Shown here: positions 1-14,575 of the stretch, one piece after another
Numbering within the stretch: position 1 is the first letter of the stretch
How the letters are laid out: every line of letters starts with the position of its first letter
Source of the DNA: Syngnathus acus
Taxonomy: Eukaryota > Chordata > Actinopteri > Syngnathiformes > Syngnathidae
Assembly: GCF_901709675.1 (NCBI RefSeq)
Contig: NC_051105.1
Coordinates: forward strand, 7,245,104-7,309,103
DNA: 64,000 bases
Direction of reading: 5' to 3'
Program-made: the position numbers and the translations under genes
The notes under the pieces: model-generated
What the model was told of the DNA's origin: nothing
What the model saw: the letters and a program-made list of their open reading frames with translations, nothing else
Databases searched by the model: none

Positions 1-2227
1 GCATTAAACACCATATCCACAATCCACCACATTCTCCAAGTGTGTATTCACTGCATTTGTTTTAATTAGCTACATCTTTTTAATCTCCCCGAGTTGCTGT
101 TACAGGTAAAGCCTACACGTTTTCAAATGCTTTGTTTGACATCATCATAGTGTCGCACCGTAAATGACTTTATATAAGATTATTGCAAATAAGAGGATTC
201 ATTTGACTAGATTTGCTCATTATATTAAGAAGCCAGCGTGAATAGAAATGATGCATTTGATTAAATTCTATTTTTTTTTTTTTTTCTTGTAGGTGTCAGA
301 GTCACTGTGACAGTTTCCTTACTGACCACATGGAGGCAGCATTAGACCAGAGGTAAAAGCACCAAGCAATTGTTGCTTCATAGCATTTCAAATCTACTGC
401 ACTTTGATACTGCTAAAGCCAATAACTACTTTTGCAGCCTGGTAATGTTTGACATTTCCAAAAGAAAGCTTCACGCCAAGTGAAAAGGTGACACACTGAA
501 TACAATGTTATGAGAAGATTTTTTATTGATCTTACTTAGTCTATTTTGACGGAAAAAAAAGAGACATGGGAGACTGTTTATTTGGGTTATTACTGTGGCT
601 CAGGGCTTTTTCCGAGCTCCTGCGGCTCACTTTGATGCCGCTCGCTAATCTAATAGGCTGAGGTGCCTCTGTCACCTTATGTGAGCAACCTCCTCCTAAG
701 ATGTGATGTTTCATTTCACAAAATGTATCTGGTGGCAGCGCCTTGATGGACATCAAGAAGATGATCCTTTTGGCCCGAGAGCTGCCACTGTTCCCGGCAG
801 GCGTGCCATCCTCTGGCTGGCCGGCTGGCATCGGGAGCAGCTGGAAGCGAGAAGTCCAAGGTCACCTCTCCAGCAAAATGAGAATGAAGGCGGGTGGCTG
901 ACGGTCCAATCAGGAAGAGAGTCACCCCGCAATGTTGTCTCAAGGTCAAGCGTGACAAAAATCTCCTCAGAGTTCCACTAGAGCCATGGTATGTATACTA
1001 AGTTTTAGAACCTCATGACTCATCGCCCTTTCATTTTTGTCGTAATTGCTCCATTCTTCTGTCAAGTACAAAATGACCTTGGAAATATCAAAAATTCTTC
1101 CACGCGTTTGACGGACTGTACTTTGCAACATCATGCAACTGCGATTCACATTTTAAATCAACGCAAAACCGGTTGCCAAGACCCGCCACTCGTGAAATTT
1201 TTGTGTAAGTGGAGGCTTGCACGGTTGAATTAATCCCGCCTCAATTGATTGGTGCCTGTTGTAATGGAGAAGCAACAAAGGGCAGGACAGACCAAGCGAG
1301 GCCGAAGCAGAGCGAGACCAAGCTGTCCTGGAGAAATATTACATTTCAGCCATCCATTCATTTGTAAACTGCTTAGCCCGCACGGTGTAGAAAGAAGTCA
1401 CAAAATAATAATTCCAAAGTGCATTATAATCAATACGAGAGGATTGCTCCTCTATCATTCGTGATAGCCGTGACAAATTTGCAGTAATACAGCATTGTAT
1501 AGTGAGCCTCGGATTCTTATTTATTATAGTGTGAACGGCACATCCCAAAGTGTAACTCTTTAGTTCAATATGGTTTAATATTTCATGATTGCCACGCCGG
1601 CTTTATTAATGTCTAATGGAAGACCCTTTTGATCCCGATGGGTTACGCCGACCTCATTGAATGCCATCATCATCACGTTTATGTGCGAGGAGCACACATG
1701 GTTTTGTTGTTACAAACACACAACAGCTTTTTGTCAGCTTTGTGCTCTGAGTCTTTTTTTTTTCTTCCCTCGACGCACATATAAACGCGTGCAGATGTGC
1801 AATGTGGATTCAGGGGATGCGTCGAGGGGCAGGCAGCAGATCAATGTGGCTCGATTGCAATGTGTCACTTCTTTGGCAGGCTGCATAGTGAATGATTCAC
1901 TTCTTGAAATTGTATTAGCAGCACTATGCGGCACACTCAAAAAACAGAATGTGTTACTTTGAGTTATTTCTCCCGTATATCATAACATGTGACTTTATAA
2001 GACAGCTTTCCAGATTCTGTTCCGTATTTTTGTCATGTGGTGGACAATTAGCATGTAGCATAGAATTGGGTATGTCTCTATTATGAAATGTAGCTCAAAT
2101 TCTCCCTCTGCGACTATAACAGTATGTTATATTATTAATGTTTAGTTACCTTAGTGAGTTTCCTCCGAGTCAGGCAACATGTTTAATTCATGTTGAGTTT
2201 TGTTTTTACCACAACATCCAACTTCTT
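1..2227. other. Non-coding stretch, no gene recognised
   Basis: No open frame here resembles a known protein. A GC-richer patch at about 700-960 has short open frames on both strands, but none has convincing splice sites or family resemblance. The rest is AT-rich sequence with homopolymer runs. It may be distal 5' flank of mid1, which lies downstream on the + strand, but nothing in the sequence proves that. Confidence 0.5.
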
Positions 2228-2330
2228 TAATTATAAAACCCGCACAAGCATGCGAAGACGATGCCGAGGATTCTAACCCAGAACCTCAGAATTGTGGGGT
2301 AATAGTGCTCACCACTTCTCCACTAATGTA
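2228..2330 (+). repeat. Fragment of a common teleost interspersed repeat
   Basis: The fragment contains the degenerate phrases 'ggattctaacccagaacc', 'tcagaattgtggggt' and 'gtgctcacca'. These are the tail of a repeat that recurs at 18490-18655 and 29930-30200 (same orientation) and 4185-4535 (opposite orientation). The repeat's core has tRNA-like phrasing (a 'ttcgaacc'-like box and a 'gtgctaacca'-like box). Confidence 0.55.
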
Positions 2331-4184
2331 ATAGATTACGCTAATCATAATGCATTTAATATAAAGACGGAAAAAAAGCCTTTGCCGCTTCTGGGGCTCA
2401 AGCCCCAATAGGATGAAAGTTGTGAACCAAAGTGCCTGCAGTTAATAATGAGGGCTCCTTTGGAAATGATTACAGATGAGTGCATTCCCGTGGAAAGAAC
2501 GGAAAGAAAAAAAAAGCAAAAGCTGCTCCGGTTGTTGTTTAGGACAAGATGACGGATGAACTTAAATTACACTCCCGCCTCTTCTATTCCTCCCGGCATT
2601 AAGGAATTTAGTGAATCAGCAAAAAACCCCGACAAAGCCACCTGCGCATTTTAAAGTGAGCACAAGTTCGGGCAGATTGAGTGAACATATGTTGTGTGTG
2701 TGTCTGAATATGCATCAAAGCCCGAGTGGGCCAAGTAAGAAGCTCGGCTCAAAACTCCCATCTGAATGAACTAACATTAATACGTGTTGATTTCATGACA
2801 GAATCCTGCAGTGAAGGCAAAGAAACTGCTCGTTCATCATCTTTCTTAATGCTTGGACGAACACCAAGACAAAACTGTGAAAAAGTCCCTCCGATCTCCA
2901 AAACGACTTTCCTCCCTCGGATCTTTCGCAAAAAGAACAACCCATTGTTCTCACAGAGCTGGAACGGGACCGTACTGATCGTTCCGAATAGGCATTCGCT
3001 ATTGATTGTTATCACTGGAAGGCTCAGATGTTGTTTCTGGAAAATAAAAAAATGGTGTCTTTGAGCACATCGGTTCACTTCAACTTCACTGGTACCTTGC
3101 CAACCCGCAGACCTTCGCAAACATTCTCATTGGCTAGAAAGAACTGTTTTTACAACAAAGCTGAGAAATGCAAGGTTCTGCTGACCCTTTTGCTAATCTA
3201 GTCTGTCTTTGAATGCAGTTGCTAGCTAAACATGCTAACATTATGCTACATAGCCATACTTAGAGCAGCAGCTATGCTTTCTTCGTAAATTTATCCAGCT
3301 ATTCCATTGAGGCCCATTTCGTTTCTATTTTCGAGAGACGGTAACGATTTAAAAAAATAAAATAAAAGTGAGTGAGCTTTACAAGAACGCTATTGCCCTC
3401 TCCTGTCCTCTGTTTCACTTTTACTCTGCAATCTCTGTGCTTTAACTTCCTCATGGTGGATTTAACCTTCAAAAGCATATTGAATCATCTTTTGACGGTG
3501 TCTATCTGAAATGTATTTTTGTGGTTTCACAAAAATTGCATAATATTATCGAACCAGGGATTGCAGACGGTGAACGCCTTGGTTAAATCTGAACGCTTGA
3601 CAGACTTGGCAGCACTTATTCAAGGTTATGGGATATCGCAAATGTCAAGTACTGCCTATTAAAAATATAAGCAAAAAATAAAGTGAAGTCAATACTTTTG
3701 TACTGCTTAGTAATATCTTTCCAAATTCTCCATCCACCTCATTCAGCGGGTCACGTAAAATCATTTCTCCACGAGTCGTAACGGTCCGCCTTCTACCGTG
3801 ACCTGCGGCAGGTCATCTCTGGCGCCAACCGTCTCGCTCCGCCCGCCCACGCTGTGCCAAAAGCCCTGAGTCAGCACAGCTCACCCCCAGCCAGCACGGG
3901 CGTACGCGCTGCAATCTCGATCCAGGGAAAAAGCCCTCATCACGTCGGCCGTATCTCCGGGCAGCCATTATGCTACCTGATGGATGGCTGAGAGTGAAAG
4001 ATACGCCTCAGTACTCTCTTTGGAGCAATGTGTCCGCACAACAATAGAGGTATTTAGATTAAAGAAGATGGACGGATTTAATCACGATCCATAGGTGATT
4101 CAATGTTGGCTTCCTCGCTCTTGGCTTTGTTTGTGAAAACATTCCCTTTGATTAAACACTCATGAGGTCTTTAGCAGGCAGAAC
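2331..4184. other. Non-coding stretch with a CpG-rich patch
   Basis: No gene is recognised. Bases 3770-3970 are unusually GC- and CpG-rich compared with their AT-rich surroundings, and a short open frame is also found at 2726-3064. Neither has a family resemblance. The CpG-rich patch could be a regulatory island, but no transcription signal is evident. Confidence 0.35.
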
Positions 4185-4535
4185 AGTCGACTAGGGATTA
4201 GCACGTCTGCCTCGCACTTCTGATATTAGCACAGTTGACTAGTTGTTAACATGTCGGCCAAATAATCACAAAATACTGATTCAAATCTCTTGCGTCTTAC
4301 TGAGAAATAGTTTTATGACCATTTATGAAGAAGAGGCATAATAACTTGATTGATGATGAAACATAATTTGACCTTCAAATGGGTTGGTGACCCCCGTCTC
4401 TAAATTTCCATTGGTACGAATGTTTGTTTCCCAATATATGTGCCCTGCAATTGACCGGCGACCAGACCAGGATGTTCTTCACCTTTTGCCCATAGCCGAC
4501 CGGGGAGAGGCTCCCGCTCACCCGAGACCCTAAAT
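4185..4535 (-). repeat. Teleost interspersed repeat, reverse orientation
   Basis: The left end reads 'gtcgactagggattagcac' and 'gtctgcctcgcacttctg'. The right end reads 'tgccctgcaattgaccggcg', 'ccagaccaggatgt' and 'gaggctcccgctcacccgag'. On the minus strand this is the familiar fish repeat order, from the 'cgggtgagcgggagcc' end to the anticodon-like tail. It is eroded, with internal insertions. Confidence 0.6.
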
Positions 4536-5339
4536 TCCATCAAAAATGCTGACGCTGTTCCTGCGCAGCATCATTGCGCTGACCATGCAGAGATCCAAAA
4601 TCCTCCACCCTGATTGATAATAACTAAGAACTTCGGTGCTGTTGAGATTACCGAGTGGGTGTGCTGTGCTGTATTCCCCTTTCGCAACTGGATAAGTGGA
4701 GGGGAAAAAAAAGTTCAGATAAGCGTACGCCTCAAGTGGCAGGCAAGAACACTACAGAAAGAACATATGAGGCTAGAAGTGTGCTTCTTCACTTTCATGG
4801 CTGCGCAATGCGTTACGCAGCCGTGTCCAAAACTAACATGGATCCAGACGAATCCGTAGGAGGGGACTTTAGTAACCACATAGCCCATAATATTTTCACG
4901 AGATGATGATCTCAAATATAATCGAGTGGACAGACTGCTGTCAATTTCAAAACATTTTTTCACCACTGGAAATGATGACAATCAACACTTTTTTTGTTTT
5001 TTTATTCTGTGTGCTTTTGTTATAAATATGTCTTTTCTTTAAGGATAAATATAGTATTCCTCTGTACTATTTTCTTTCAGTCCCCTACTAATTTTGAACC
5101 AAATTCCACTGCCGTTACAAAAACAAAAAAAACGATCACATGCATAATTAGTGAGTGCATCGTTTGCAAGTGCACAATTATGGTCTGTGACCGTTGGAAC
5201 TCTCGCTTAGACTTTCCAATCTTGAGGGATGAACAGCGGATTCCTCATATGTGATGTCATTATTGCACGCGTGGGATTTGTGTGCATGAGTCAGAATGTC
5301 GCAGAATGAATGATCATTAAGGGGTGGAGGACACCAAAA
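4536..5339. other. Non-coding stretch, nothing recognised
   Basis: AT-rich sequence. The short open frames on both strands have no recognisable product and no plausible splice context. Confidence 0.45.
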
Positions 5340-5341
5340 GC

Positions 5342-5915
<574 letters not shown>

Positions 5916-5916
5916 G

Positions 5917-8900
5917 TAAGATCTGATTGTGTGTGTGTGAGAGAGAGAGAGGGAGGGAGGGGGGGTGCAGTGAGAGAGAGTGAAATACCCACTGGCAGCA
6001 AGTTTATACAAATTAAGAGCAGGTCTTTTATCTCCACTTTACAGACTAGCCAAGCTAGTGAGGCTGAGGTGACTGTGAGGGCATAAATCCTCATGCATAA
6101 ACCCAAATACAGCTGCAGCCCCCACTTCAAGTCTTTTTATATCCCCTAATACTTGGATGCTAATTTATGGAAATGATGACAGCCCACATAAACACTTTAG
6201 ATGCATTGATGCACAACCACTCTGGTGGCGCCGCTGTGGTTTGAAAAGGTGCGGCAAAGTATTTATCGTTAGAGGTGTGTGGGGGTGGCGGGACGATTTG
6301 GAGGATGTTGAGGTCGGATGTGTCAACTTAAAAAAAAAAAAAACAAGCTCAGGCTTGTTTGTATTTTTGTTCATTTCTGACATGCACGCCAAACTACAGC
6401 ATTAGTTCATAGAAGTTTGGTTTGATCTGATTCATGCAAAATCGTGTTGGATGCAAAAGTGAATGATAATGTGATTTCAACTGATTATGATTATGACTTG
6501 TTGGAATGGATGTGATTTTGAATTGCCTCAATGAGTTGTGGAAGATACAAAAAAAATAAGTTATACACATACAAATCCTGACAGAAAATTAAGAATGTCA
6601 ACTACTCTTTCAATTGAGAAAGTTTCAAATGCTAAGATGCTATCCATCGGTATGCTAACATATAACCTCAAAGCAAGTTGAAATGGATTTGAGACCTTAT
6701 GAATTGTCAAGAAGCTTTGTTTTGTTTTGTGTGCTCATGTGTCAGAAATTCAATATTATGCAAAATAACCATGAAGTATTTTGCTTCTCTTTTTTTGTTA
6801 TTCAGCATCTGCTTTTGCTGCTTCGACTCCACCTCCCCTACCTCTGTTTTTATGACTTTTCTTGATTCTTGGCAGAATCCTCGCTAGCTCTGGAATTATA
6901 TTTATAAGATACGCTATATACACTCACGACTTACTCCATTGGGGTACACCTGCACAATCAAGCGTAGACCTCCGCTAAAGGTGGAAAGATTTCGGTTTGC
7001 ACATCAACTCGCAATATCTTTCCGAGTTTCAGGTAGGAATATGAAATAAACATAAAACTAAAGTTACATCATTAGTATACATTGGATGTCGAAATAGAGT
7101 TTTCCAATATTCCACCCCATTGTGGGTGTAGTGGAGCGAAGACGGCTCATTTGAATACACAATCATTTGCATGACTTTGCCATTTTTAATCTAATGTTTC
7201 TATCTCACGTTCCTAAATTCCAATTAAAGGACGAAAAGGGTCTCCATCAGCAGCTGTCGGCTCTCTTGGCTGCTTGTTTTGACAAGGGCGGGAGGGGACG
7301 CTCGTTCGCCCTCATTGTCCGAGCCAATAAGTGCGGATGGAAACGAAGCGCCCGTGTGCGTGCGTGATAGCCGAAGCGCCAGCTGTCCGGCTCCAGAACA
7401 TTCTTTTATCAATGACACCGCTGCTGCAAGAGCTCATGGTTAATCCATTTGAAATGCCAGATAATTCCTCACAGGCCGAGGCCAAGGTGTCCCGAACGGC
7501 CTTGAAGGAATAGTTTGTCGCCTTGGAGACGGTGTTTGTTTATGTTTGTACGTACAGGGACAATTCATAACACATCATGTCACCTTTAAGACGCCACCAA
7601 ATAAGACATACGGCTTTTTTCAAACTCCGATGTTGCCGCCTCAATTGGCAACATCTGGACTTGTGCCTTCGGACATCACTGCTCTTTTTATGCGTTTATG
7701 CGGAACACACCAGATGTTCGCGCCGCTCTCTTTCAGTTGTTGGAGGTTTTGGAGGACAGCCTCACTTCCTCTCCCGCAAACATCGGTCACACGCAATAGC
7801 GGCTCTCATAAGTTAACCATAATTGACGCCATATACAACATAAGATATGAATATAGTGAGGTAACTTTCAAATTTGAGAATGCATTGCAAAAATATTTGG
7901 GCCTTTCAGTGAGCACTCCACAAATGTTTGTGGGATTTTTACAAATTGTAATAATAGAACTTTTTGTTAATTTTTCCTAAATGTCTCAGATTAGGTTTGA
8001 TCTCCCCCAATTCAGATTTGTTTTGTTTTTGTGGAACAAATTAACTATATATGTTTAAATATGACAAATACAATAAGTTGTTGTATTAAAGATATGAAAG
8101 AATTATTACAAAAATAAAATTATTTCAAAAGGCCTGAAAGGTTAGTTTGGAATGTAAAAATACGTTATTCATGTTTAATAATATATAACACTAAATACAA
8201 TTATTTTATTAATTATTTTAATTTAATTGATTATAATTATTTGAAGGTACAATGTCTATAATCATAGAATATAACAATAATAAAAAACAAAGTCTTATGT
8301 TGTGTTTTTGATTTCTAAATCTACTTTTGCATTTAAATTTGGATTTAAAGTGTAGAGTCATTTGCGATAATCACAAGTAATTGTGGATGCATTTCTTTCT
8401 CACTGCCTGGCCTTCCCTATCGACTTATGCGATGACTTCATCTCTCCTGCGGTTGCAGTCACGATAAAGGCATCCCTCTTCTTCTTGATCTCTTTTAAAC
8501 ACCCCTGAGAAACTGCTGGAACCAATTAGAAAGTTCTCCCAGCAGCAAAGAATGCGGCAGGCGCCTTTCAAAAAGAATCCCTCTTCGTTTTTTTGTTTTT
8601 TGTCTTTCCCCCATTGCGGTTCCAAAAGCTGAGTTGTCAAGCAGTGGAATAATACATCCAAGTCACTTTCACTCTAATTAAGCGTACAACTGCTTTTTCT
8701 TGCTCGTCCAAACAAAATGCGTGCTTTGACCTTGTTTGTGTCTCCCTTTGCTCTCTGTGACAGTCTTGTAAATGCAATTCAATCTGACCATGATGGCCTA
8801 TAATAAAACCAAGTACATCTGCCGCAGACCCCTTTTTAAGGAAAATCCTTCACATAAATAGATTTATCAACACTGCCCGGGCCCTATTACTGGATTTATA

Positions 8901-10180
8901 CCTGGGTTTTCTTCGTGCCAGCAGTTCATAAAAACTAATGTACTGAGTGGGATGACACAAAGACGACTTAACTGTGAGACATGTAAATTTGTGATGCATG
9001 AACGGGAGCAACCCATTTTATTTTAGAGCAGATTTAATTGTTTTTGGTCTCACATTTATGTTGAATTACTCAAGACAAAATAATATGCTTTAGGCATGAG
9101 TGGTGGAGGACTATCACTTACTGCTGGATGACAGCTAAGTTGTTCAAATTTCAAAACAAACTTCCCATAGGGACTCATGTAAAGTGAATTCATGTGCCTC
9201 ACAGGCTTCAACTTGATTGACTTAAAAAAAAAAAAAAAAGACTTTAAAAAACAAACGTGAACCTTGACAACAACCGTTTTCCCACCGTCCTTCGAATGTG
9301 ACGTCTCACATATGAATGCTTATCCATTCTTTAAAAGTTGTCTTTTGAGGGATATTTTTCCGGAACATTTTGGTTTAACTCCAAATTGTGTTACATTTGG
9401 GGCCTTTGACTTTGGATGTTGCACTGTATCACCCACAGCAGCGCACGTCTCCTCTCTCGCTAGCTGAAGGCAGCTTTAATGCCATCAAAGCGCCTCGCTG
9501 CCGCCGCATGTCGCTCGCTGGCGGGGAAAAGTCAATTACAGTGTGTGTGTGTAAATTGGCTCGGCTTTGATCGCCCTCATTTATTTCGGATTGTTTGCTT
9601 TGATTGCGTCTTGTGGATGCCGAGCCCCACCTTCCCTCCAGAGGGAGGAAAGCAATTAAAATGTTGAACCTGCGTCGCCGAGGAGGAGGGCGCGTCTCGG
9701 TCTCATTACTTATTGTCAAGACGAGGGGGGCGGCTCCCGTTAAACGCCCGGCGTCTTGCCTTGAAAAGACACCCTTGATAGCTAAAAGTCAATTAGGCGT
9801 CTGAGCATGTGCGAGATCGCCTCTTTCCTCCACTCCCGCCCACCCCCCACCCTCTAATGATGATGGAGTTCCCCATATGATGCACACATGCGACAGCGCA
9901 GGCCCAGCCCTGGAGACCGATCCCATCTGTTTACCAGGTTTATGCATCCCCCCGCTTCCCCCTCCTCCCTGCAATAGCTTTATGTTCCCATTTGCTACCC
10001 CTTTGTCTTACCCGTGGGGAAGGGTGGGGGAAGGGTGGGGTGGGGTTTAGGGGGACAGAATCCACGGGGGCAAGTCCTGCGGAAGTGACGGTTCCAAGGC
10101 CATATTTTCCGCTTGCATGAGCCTCCGGCTGTGGCCCGAGGCAGGTTCAGGGTGGGGCGTGGAGGGCGTGTGCGTGTTTT
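5917..10180. other. Non-coding stretch, no gene recognised
   Basis: The stretch contains a GA-rich run at 5938-5965, an AT-rich interval at about 7990-8340, and GC-richer patches at 7240-7400 and 9480-9760. No open frame resembles a known protein. The GC-richer patches could be regulatory, but only cross-species alignment could show that. Confidence 0.45.
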
Positions 10181-10270
10181 GTTCAGTCTGACATCCATGT
10201 GCTCTTGGAGTCGGTGCTGAAGCTGAGGCCGCGCATCACTTCCTCTGTGGATCACGCACATCACAGTACA
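10181..10270 (+). promoter_or_regulatory. Candidate non-coding 5' exon end with donor
   Basis: GC-rich sequence at 10020-10260 leads to 'cacatcacagtaca' followed by the consensus donor 'gtaagt' at 10271. No coding potential is seen. It could be an alternative first exon of mid1, or a chance donor match. Confidence 0.15.
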
Positions 10271-10982
10271 GTAAGTCAGGCTTCCTTTTTGGCTCGGGAA
10301 AGTTGTTATTTAGTGTGTGGCTGCGCGGTTGTGCTCAATTCAATGTGACTCAGCCCGCTTGATGTAATGCGCTCCGTATGTATGGTGCAAAAGTCAAGTT
10401 ATGTTGTTTCACTGGAGAAGGCTGGAGGCCTTCATTTGCATTGTTGGGAATACTATTAAAGAATGTTAGCGGTATCTGATAAATATAATTGACTTCAATG
10501 CTGAATTTCTGATGATAACAGACGGACTGGACGGAATAAAGAGGGATGCGCACGACATTGTGGAGCTACCATTATTGCTACTTGCATTGACTGACTGTTC
10601 TCCAAAACATTGATTAATCGAGTCATCAGATAAAAAGTTTTCACGAACAAGCGTGAAAGTGTTCATGTGATGTGTAATGAGTTTTGTAAGTTGTGCTGTA
10701 GTATCTGTGACTCTGGGTGTGTATGGCTTTAAAAGGCGGGGCCTGGCCTGGTGAGTGACGTGGGTGTCCGTGAATAAGAGCATAGAGCTGAATGGTTGTT
10801 AATTCCTTGTGCCTATCCTTAACACTTTGTTTGTGGTCTTAGCACAAACAAAGCAAAAGACTAACTGTTGTTCTCCAAAATATTTGCAAATAGTCAAATC
10901 CCTCTTAGGTGCTGCTGTTTTGGTTAACCAGAAGAGTGTGAATAGTTGTTTGTCTAGAATTGCCCTGAGATTGGGTATGTAA

Positions 10983-11055
10983 GTCAGCTGGGATTGGCTC
11001 CAGATCCCCGCAAGCCTAAACAGGATGAGTGGTGTAGATAATGAATGGATGAGTG
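10983..11055 (-). repeat. Teleost ATCC-tailed repeat fragment, reverse orientation
   Basis: The sequence 'cagctgggattggctccag' is followed by 'caggatgagtggtgtagata' and 'atgaatggatgag'. This is the reverse complement of the widespread fish motif of ATCC units, a 'ctgaaccgcttatcctca'-like core and 'ggagcctatcccagc'. A + strand copy with a long ATCC array lies at 28791-28935. Confidence 0.75.
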
Positions 11056-13480
11056 GACTTGCACAAACAGCCATGATGACCTTGCCAAAATATGGCCTCC
11101 GCTACGATTGCCACATGCTGTGGCACTTTCCCCCCCCAAAATTCTAATCTAGTTTATTTCATGTTAGTCTAATTCCTATTTTTGGATGTTTCTCGTGTTT
11201 GCATTTGCATTTTTGAAGGCAACCTTTGTACATTTGGAAAAGTGCAACACATATTGCGTTTGCTTTGCATTGTGTGTGAGCATGTATCTTGTAGTTATCA
11301 GAGGCCTGTCTGACCCCTTGTGAGAGCTTCATTTCTACTTAACCCACATAGATCAAAGTTCACGTAGCTTCGTATTTGCTCTTTTAAAATCATATTTTTC
11401 TTCAGTTTCTTTCTGATCTGGTTTTCTGGCCTCCTTCCAGTCTTCATGTGCCAACTGGCAAGCGCAGCATTTTGCTTCAGGCTGCGAGTGGCCTTATTTA
11501 AGATCTATGAATATTCATTTGTTTTCAACACTTTGACAGCCGTGTTATTTATTGATTAGGGAGTATTCTTATGACTGTTTCTCCGTCTTTATAGGGCTTA
11601 TAATAACAAGCGTGTCAGCGCTCTGATTGCAGAAGACGGTATTGTTTTTGTCAGCTTCGCAACCTCTGGATTTGATTATGAGTGAAAATATGAGGCTCTG
11701 AGCTCGCCCACAGTGAGTCTAAGAAAGAAAAATTGATTTTGTCTGTGTGGAGACTTGATCAAATGTGACACAGTCAATGTTAAATGTTTGGTTGCGCAGG
11801 GTAGATCATATTTGTTTTGGTTTGGACTCGTAATTGTTGCTTGGACGCAGGAATGCACAAGAATAAAAGTTCTCCAGCCAGACAAACCTGGCGTTGGACC
11901 ACAGCGGGTGAAATGGGGACAGCTCCCAAAACCGCAAAATACCAGTAGAAGCAAAAATTTTTTATTTGAATCCAAAACGGAAGGTGACTTTGGGTTGACC
12001 TCGGTCGTAGCGAGGTATTTTGACCTCCTCGGGTTCCCCTCTGGCCTCCGTGCTCCAAATGTAAATGTCAGCGCTCTTATTGCACTTTATTGCACCGAGA
12101 TGAATCTGCCGATGAGATTTTCTTGCCAGTCGTTTCTTCACAGACAATTTATGGATGTTTATAGCTGCGGGGCGGCAACGGTGACACTTTCAAGTCAATT
12201 TTCTGCCTGTAAATTATTGGTGGGGGTGACATGAATGAGAAGTGACGTAATGCATGCGGGGTTGTTTTTATATTGCCAAATTAATAGGGCATCAACCACT
12301 TAGGGAGGAAAAACGACAGCATTCTTTCCACCAAGCTTCTCGGTTCAGTTAGGTATGGTAGCCATGTGTTTTTGGTCATTTCTATCGGAGAACAACTTTA
12401 ACCATCCAAACCGATCAATCCTCTATTTACGATGGATTTTCGATCGTGGTGATGTTCTTGCGACAAGAAAATCCAATAAAACCTCCGGCAAACCTTCGCG
12501 ATGAACGAACAACGACTCTATCGTACATTTTGCTGTTTTTACTAACAGTCGCAAATGTTCATCTCCTCGTGGCTTTAAATGTCGCACTTGTAGTCAATGG
12601 CACTATTTGAGGAAATACAAAATTGCTACTTTTACAAAAAAAAAAACTTTTTCCATCACAGTGCCATCTGCTGGATCTGAAGTTGCATTGCTCCATTTGT
12701 TTGTGTTTCTGCTACCCCTGCTGCTTTGAAATCCACAAACGTGCTAGGACACTTAAGGAGTCACATCACCAGAGGCCCTTAATTCATTCATTGTTTCCGC
12801 GGGGGGGCGGAGTTTCATTGCGGTCACTGGGATCCGAGCGACCCCTCTTCAGGTATTGTGCTACTCCCTAAAAGTGTCTTTACAAACATGTTCTAGCCAG
12901 TTCAAATTGGCCCGGGATGCTGCAGGGAGGCTGCCATTGACAGACAGCGGGAGTCTGCGGCGAGAAACAAACAGGCCGCCGCGACGGAGCGCAAAGGTCC
13001 GCCGGTGAAAAGCTCAGAGTGGCATTTGGCTTCGGCTCCAGGATGCGTCGTCGCTCTCGCTTCAACGCCATGGCAACGGGAGCTTTATGTTCTCTGCTCT
13101 CGCTGCCCCTGCTGAGTGTAGAGACCGTGCTAAAAACCACTAAAAGACGAATTGACATTTTTACTCACTAGTCCCTGTTTAGCGCATACAAGTCTATTAT
13201 AAATGTTGGCGCAGGAGGTTCAGCTGCCCCCCCCCTTGCCCACTCATCCCATCTATCATGTTGAGTCCCCCAATGGCCAATTCTTGCTCCTCATCTCCAC
13301 GTGTGATTGACAGCCTCCCACGGGAAGGAGGTCCTTTTAACGTGTTCTCATGGGATAAAGTTAATGATCTCGGCCAACAAAATAATCGGCCAAAAAAACA
13401 AAACAAGAAAAAAGCCTGAGAAGTCTGGTTGAAGCATTTGGAGCGGTCCTGACTTCGTTGAGAGAGGATTAGAGGCAGTG
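11056..13480. other. Non-coding stretch, with a CpG-rich patch at 12900-13100
   Basis: No product is recognised in any frame. Bases 12900-13100 are CpG-rich with several CG dinucleotides close together, followed by 'cgccatggcaacgg'. An open frame at 11755-12234 has no family resemblance. Confidence 0.4.
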
Positions 13481-13626
13481 TGAGGAGGCTTTTTTGGCAG
13501 GGGGAGATAGAGCTGAGACTGAGGAGGCAGTTTGCGCATAGAGGAAGTCTCGAGAGGCAAGCTGGTGTTTTATGAGAGGGAATCACTTTTCTGTGCTCAT
13601 CTGTGGCCTGGCCGACTCACAATCAG
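13481..13626 (+). promoter_or_regulatory. Candidate non-coding 5' exon end with donor
   Basis: A purine-rich leader runs into 'ccgactcacaatcag' immediately before 'gtaagg' (GT at 13627), a good vertebrate donor. There is no coding frame of note. Its place on the mid1 strand, 7.4 kb upstream of the first coding exon, makes an alternative 5' UTR exon possible. Confidence 0.2.
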
Positions 13627-14470
13627 GTAAGGGACCGTCTCGTTTTTCTACTGAGTGTCCCAGTTTTCCTCCGTCACGTTGACCTTTTGCACTCCGCCGC
13701 CGTCATCATCATGCTAGCGGTTAATTTACGAAACTGACGCAGTGCCATAACATTGCTCAAAAATCGCACTTGTTTTGAGTGCACTCACTTATGTTTTCAT
13801 ACTTCCATCGACCCCGAGGGCTGCGTTTGGATTTTATTACACGACACTCCCGGCCGCCGTGACAAGGTCGTTCTGAGTTGTTCCGTCCTAATTCCGAAAG
13901 TTACAAAGGGGGTAGGGAGGGGGGAATCGTGCACAGGCTCCAAGCCAGAGTTGAAAACTTCTCCAAACACCATCTCCCTGCCAGTCTTGTTTGACTTGGG
14001 TATTTTAATTGCACGCCGCCAAGACATGGCAATCGGCTGCCAACAACTGGAGACAAGTTTCAGACAGTATGTCTCTGCTGTAATGGATCCCTGCCTGCTC
14101 TGATTACAGTGGGAAACATACACGGGCCGGCTGATGGATAAAATCCATCTTCTAAATCATTTGCGCTTTGTATCACGTGTAGACTGACCGACAAAGATTA
14201 AATGGTGGAAACGATCGATCACTGGTCTATTATGTTTGACAGACTAACTCCCGCCAAAAAGAATGCCTGACGTAAAGTAACTGTGTGCTATCTGGCAAAA
14301 CTGACATGGCCAACAAAGAGAAGGATGTGATGATCGATAACTAAATCTGCATGTAATGATTGATATTCCTGACCAAGGAAGAGGCAGATGGACCCAGTGC
14401 TGGGTTAGCTATTAGTTTTCATTTTTAACCAAGCAGTTTTAAGAGTGTGTAAACTGACTCATAAATCATA

Positions 14471-14575
14471 GGTGTCAAACCCGAGGCCTGAAGGCCAGAT
14501 CTGGCACGTGATATTATTTGATGTGGTCGTCACATTTCACCATTTTCAAACTTTTCAATACAATTTCCCCAGATT
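14471..14575 (+). repeat. Interspersed repeat, 'ggtgtcaaac' family
   Basis: 'aggtgtcaaacccgaggcc' is followed by 'ggccagatctggcacgtgat' and 'tgatgtggtc'. The same phrase order occurs at 24793-24905, with 'ggcccgccacatcatttca'. This end sequence is common in vertebrate hAT-type non-autonomous elements; the family assignment is from memory. Confidence 0.6.

Noticed and set aside
703-981. GC-richer open frames on both strands, one reading A-L-M-D-I-K-K-M-I-L-L-A-R-E-L-P
   Set aside because: The frame looks protein-like for a short stretch but has no splice sites that fit, no family resemblance and competing frames on both strands.
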